NCBI GenBank assembly: GCA_035949055.1
Contig: DASZIO010000057.1
Location: 105,500-169,499 of the forward strand
Source: Bog-756 sp035949055
GTDB taxonomy: Bacteria > Actinomycetota > Acidimicrobiia > Acidimicrobiales > RAAP-2
Direction: 5' to 3'
DNA length: 64,000 bases
Positions 62,154-64,000 of the stretch are shown piece after piece. The notes below the pieces were generated by a model. The model was given only the letters and a program-made list of their open reading frames with translations. It was not told where the DNA came from and did no database searches. Position 1 is the stretch's first letter, and every line of letters starts with the position of its first letter. The translations under genes and the position numbers were made by a program.

Positions 62154-63428
62154 TCACATCGCGGCCATCGGGTACGTTCCCGGGGCGCGGTCCTGGGCGA
62201 ACCGGCGGAGCATGGCGTCCACCGCGTAGGAGGCGAGCAGCCGCCCGTCCTGGCTGAAGACCTGCCCCTCTCCGTGGCAGAGTCCCCGACCCGACCAGGT
62301 CGCCCGATTGGCGTAGAGGATCCACTGGTCGAGTGGTGCGTCGTCGTGGAATGCGATGGCGAGCGAGATGGGCGCGGTCGAGAGGTTGACGTGTGCATCG
62401 GCCTCGCCCACCCCCGGGTGAGGCCGCATTGCGGCGGCGATCGTCCAGTGGGTGGTGGCTTGGGTCAGCAACGCCCGGCGCAGGTGGAGCTCGGTGGGAT
62501 CATCCCGGAAACGGAGCCACGCATACAGCTCGGGAGGGCCGATTCGGTCCGGATCGGGCGAGTAGGCGCCGTCGACGACGCGCACCGCCCGCCCGATCAC
62601 CCTCATCTCGTACGGTTCTGAGTCCTCGGGTCCCGCGACCTCCGGCATGGACACGGTGTGCCGAATCACCTCATCGGAATCCGACGCCATGAGCACCAAC
62701 GCCGGGCTCACCGGCGTGCCGCCCTGCTCGCCCCGCACCGACAGGGTCGAAAAGGTGCGTCCCAACCGGAGCGGCTCGACCCGCAGCTCGATCGGTTCAT
62801 CGAAGGTGGCCGCCTTGGGGAAGGTGGTGAAGGCCGACGCCAGCCGCTGTTCGGGGACCGTCTTGGCCGCCGCCACCAGCGCCTGCGCCAAGAGCTGGCC
62901 CCCCTCCACCACATTGCGGGTCCGCTCGTGGTATCCGGGTGCCGCGAACCGGTCAGGTTCGCTGGGCGCTGGATCGATCAGTCGGAGGAGATCGTCCTCG
63001 TCCCCCCAGGCGGGGAAGGGCACGGTCGAGGTGGTCGAGTCTCCATCCCAGCCCGTTTCGATCTCGACGCGAACGTCCTCGTGGTAGACGCCGAGGTAGC
63101 CCTTGATACCCACGACTTCGGGGAACGGGTTCCGATAGGTCCAGAACACGTTCGTATCGTCAGGCTTGCCCTGGCCAAGAGACCAATAGTCGGCTTCGCC
63201 CTTGAACGGGCAGATGGTGTGATGGTCGTTGCTGTCGAGACGCTCCAACCGGACGTCGCCTTCGGGTAGGTACAGCCGCTCGACGTGATCGGTCTCGATG
63301 AGCCGCAGCGCCTCGGTGCTCTCGGCCAGCAGAAGCTCCCCGTGCCACACTCGAGCGGTGCCCTGCACGGCGACCAGGTCGATGCGGTAGTCCGGGTACC
63401 GATGCCACGCAGACTCGACGACTGCCAT
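62154..63428 (-). CDS. DUF427-acyl-CoA thioesterase fusion protein
   Basis: 424 residues. The N-terminal half is DUF427 (WHGELLLAESTEALRLIETDHVERLYLP, given here as ESTEALRLIETDHVERLYLP, and DYWSLGQG), the C-terminal half a double hotdog of the TesB/thioesterase type (TFSTLSVRGEQGG, TTHWTIAAAMRPH, LDQWILYANRATWSGRG). The join is near residue 155. Fusions of this type suggest a lipid-related task for DUF427. The ATG at 63428 follows GGGGAGGAG by a few bases, better than the upstream in-frame start. Confidence 0.87.
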   Translation of the reverse strand: MAVVESAWHRYPDYRIDLVAVQGTARVWHGELLLAESTEALRLIETDHVERLYLPEGDVRLERLDSNDHHTICPFKGEADYWSLGQGKPDDTNVFWTYRNPFPEVVGIKGYLGVYHEDVRVEIETGWDGDSTTSTVPFPAWGDEDDLLRLIDPAPSEPDRFAAPGYHERTRNVVEGGQLLAQALVAAAKTVPEQRLASAFTTFPKAATFDEPIELRVEPLRLGRTFSTLSVRGEQGGTPVSPALVLMASDSDEVIRHTVSMPEVAGPEDSEPYEMRVIGRAVRVVDGAYSPDPDRIGPPELYAWLRFRDDPTELHLRRALLTQATTHWTIAAAMRPHPGVGEADAHVNLSTAPISLAIAFHDDAPLDQWILYANRATWSGRGLCHGEGQVFSQDGRLLASYAVDAMLRRFAQDRAPGTYPMAAM

Positions 63429-63663
63429 CGCTCTCCTCCCCGGCTCGGACTGCGGCATAAATTTAGGCGACTCCGGCGCCCACCGGCATCGAGAACGCTC
63501 GCACCGTGCGGCACCGGAACCGCCGCGCGGCGGCCGGCGGGGGGCACGGAGAGGGCCACCCGAGGCGCGGGGCCGGGCGCGGCAGGGGGGGAGGGGCTAA
63601 AGGGCGGCGCGGCCTCGACCCGAGGGGCGGGGGGACGCCGCGGCGGAGGGAGGGCTTAAACGT
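63429..63663. other. G-rich junction region
   Basis: The first part is the presumed promoter of the fusion gene. From about 63540 the plus strand is extremely G-rich. GGGGGGG-A-GGGG-CTAAA-GGG at 63585-63604 fits a G-quadruplex motif, and a second G-rich block ends in GAGGGAGGGCTTAAA near 63660. Directly after this the base composition drops to about 50% GC. No gene is seen here. Confidence 0.45.
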
Positions 63664-64000
63664 CTAGCGATTCGCTGGCGGCGACCATTCTTGCGTTAGG
63701 GCTCGTCGTGATCCGCCCATTCGGCAATGTGCGATTTGATCCTCCTCTTCGAGATTTCCAATCTCTTGATCAAGTCGCCACTCAATCGTCGATCCAGTTC
63801 GTCCCCATCCGAACATCCTGGCGACACGAGTGAAGAGCTCCTTCTTGGCGACAGTAACTCCGTCATTTGTGGACAAGTACAGCGCGGCTCGGATTTCGTC
63901 GCGGGCAATGCATTCAATGTCAGGGTGTGTCTCCGAATCATTCCCGACCGGAACGCGCACATTGATAGTCGTATCTCCTCTCGGAAACACAAATGACTTT
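63664..64000 (-). CDS. C-terminal end of a large protein, DUF3320-like (partial)
   Basis: The frame is open to the right edge, so only the last 112 codons are visible. EIRAALYLSTNDGVTVAKKE followed by LFTRVARMFGWGRTGSTIEW resembles the DUF3320 domain that ends large helicase-nuclease proteins (DUF4011-helicase-Vsr type), some of which act in phage defence. The GC content is clearly lower than in the rest of the window, a sign of transfer. A GTG at 63990 could be a start if the gene is short, but the family comparison favours a long gene outside the window. Confidence 0.45.
   Translation of the reverse strand, partial: KSFVFPRGDTTINVRVPVGNDSETHPDIECIARDEIRAALYLSTNDGVTVAKKELFTRVARMFGWGRTGSTIEWRLDQEIGNLEEEDQIAHCRMGGSRRALTQEWSPPANR

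Overview
The window is about 64 kb of very GC-rich DNA whose coding density, GTG/TTG starts, WhiB protein, RskA-like anti-sigma factor, DUF3107, DUF3090 and SCO1664-family genes point to an actinobacterium. A complete cytochrome c maturation System I (ccm) operon, which the familiar actinobacteria (they use ResBC/CcsBA) lack, together with F420-type proteins, suggests a deep-branching class such as Acidimicrobiia; this placement is inference. No rRNA, complete tRNA, insertion sequence, integrase or CRISPR array was seen.

Layout. 1-8.2 kb: 3' end of cysS, a cold-shock gene with a long leader, an acyl-CoA dehydrogenase behind a TetR-type palindrome, a small phosphatase, a DUF4395 membrane protein, a ferritin-like protein, an ECF sigma/anti-sigma pair, a TetR regulator and a glycosyltransferase. 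8.3-18.2 kb: enoyl-CoA hydratase, GDP-mannose dehydratase, then ccdA and the ccmABCDEFGH cluster, whose last gene fuses CcmH to a TPR part. 18.2-24.4 kb: quinone oxidoreductase, then an iron-sulfur block (cysteine desulfurase, SufR-like regulator, divergent Mrp ATPase), a cyclopropane-fatty-acid synthase and a universal stress protein. 24.5-32.8 kb: dGTPase-like protein, DUF3107, two tandem Get3/ArsA-like ATPases (BagA/BagB type), O-methyltransferase, PHP phosphatase, a PdtaS-like histidine kinase convergent with a WhiB gene that carries a perfect CRP-type palindrome, and a glycerophosphodiesterase. 32.8-41.9 kb: etfBA, an MBOAT/SGNH acyl-transfer pair, the actinobacterial triad histidine phosphatase-DUF3090-SCO1664, an FrhB-family iron-sulfur flavoprotein divergent from an Fpg/Nei glycosylase, and Bcp. 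42-50.4 kb: DEAD-box helicase with a structured leader, PIG-L deacetylase, glutamine amidotransferase, HlyIII, aconitase and a DrrAB-like exporter. 50.5-63.4 kb: smaller accessory genes (SnoaL, PrxQ, a nonapeptide-repeat protein with an RDD protein, AlkB, a TetR/deazaflavin-oxidoreductase pair with a clear operator, CMD, SpoIIAA-like, two secreted phosphoesterases, TIGR03086, a degenerate-looking amidase, a nucleosidase, and a DUF427-thioesterase fusion). The last about 340 bases have lower GC and hold the end of a different, probably accessory, gene behind a G-rich junction.

Themes. Fatty-acid oxidation (acyl-CoA dehydrogenase, enoyl-CoA hydratase, EtfAB, thioesterase) and c-type cytochrome assembly fit an aerobic or respiratory lifestyle. 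Iron-sulfur and redox control recur (SufR-like, Mrp, cysteine desulfurase, WhiB, CRP site, two peroxiredoxins). At least fourteen genes have a TANNNT hexamer placed 6-8 bases before the start codon, the arrangement expected for leaderless mRNAs; this fixes several otherwise ambiguous starts. The most interesting points are the CRP-type site at whiB, the TetR operators, the ccm operon, the amidase that has lost a zinc-ligand histidine, a possible ATC start on the glycosyltransferase, and the start-codon-bearing 8-bp repeat before the RDD operon.
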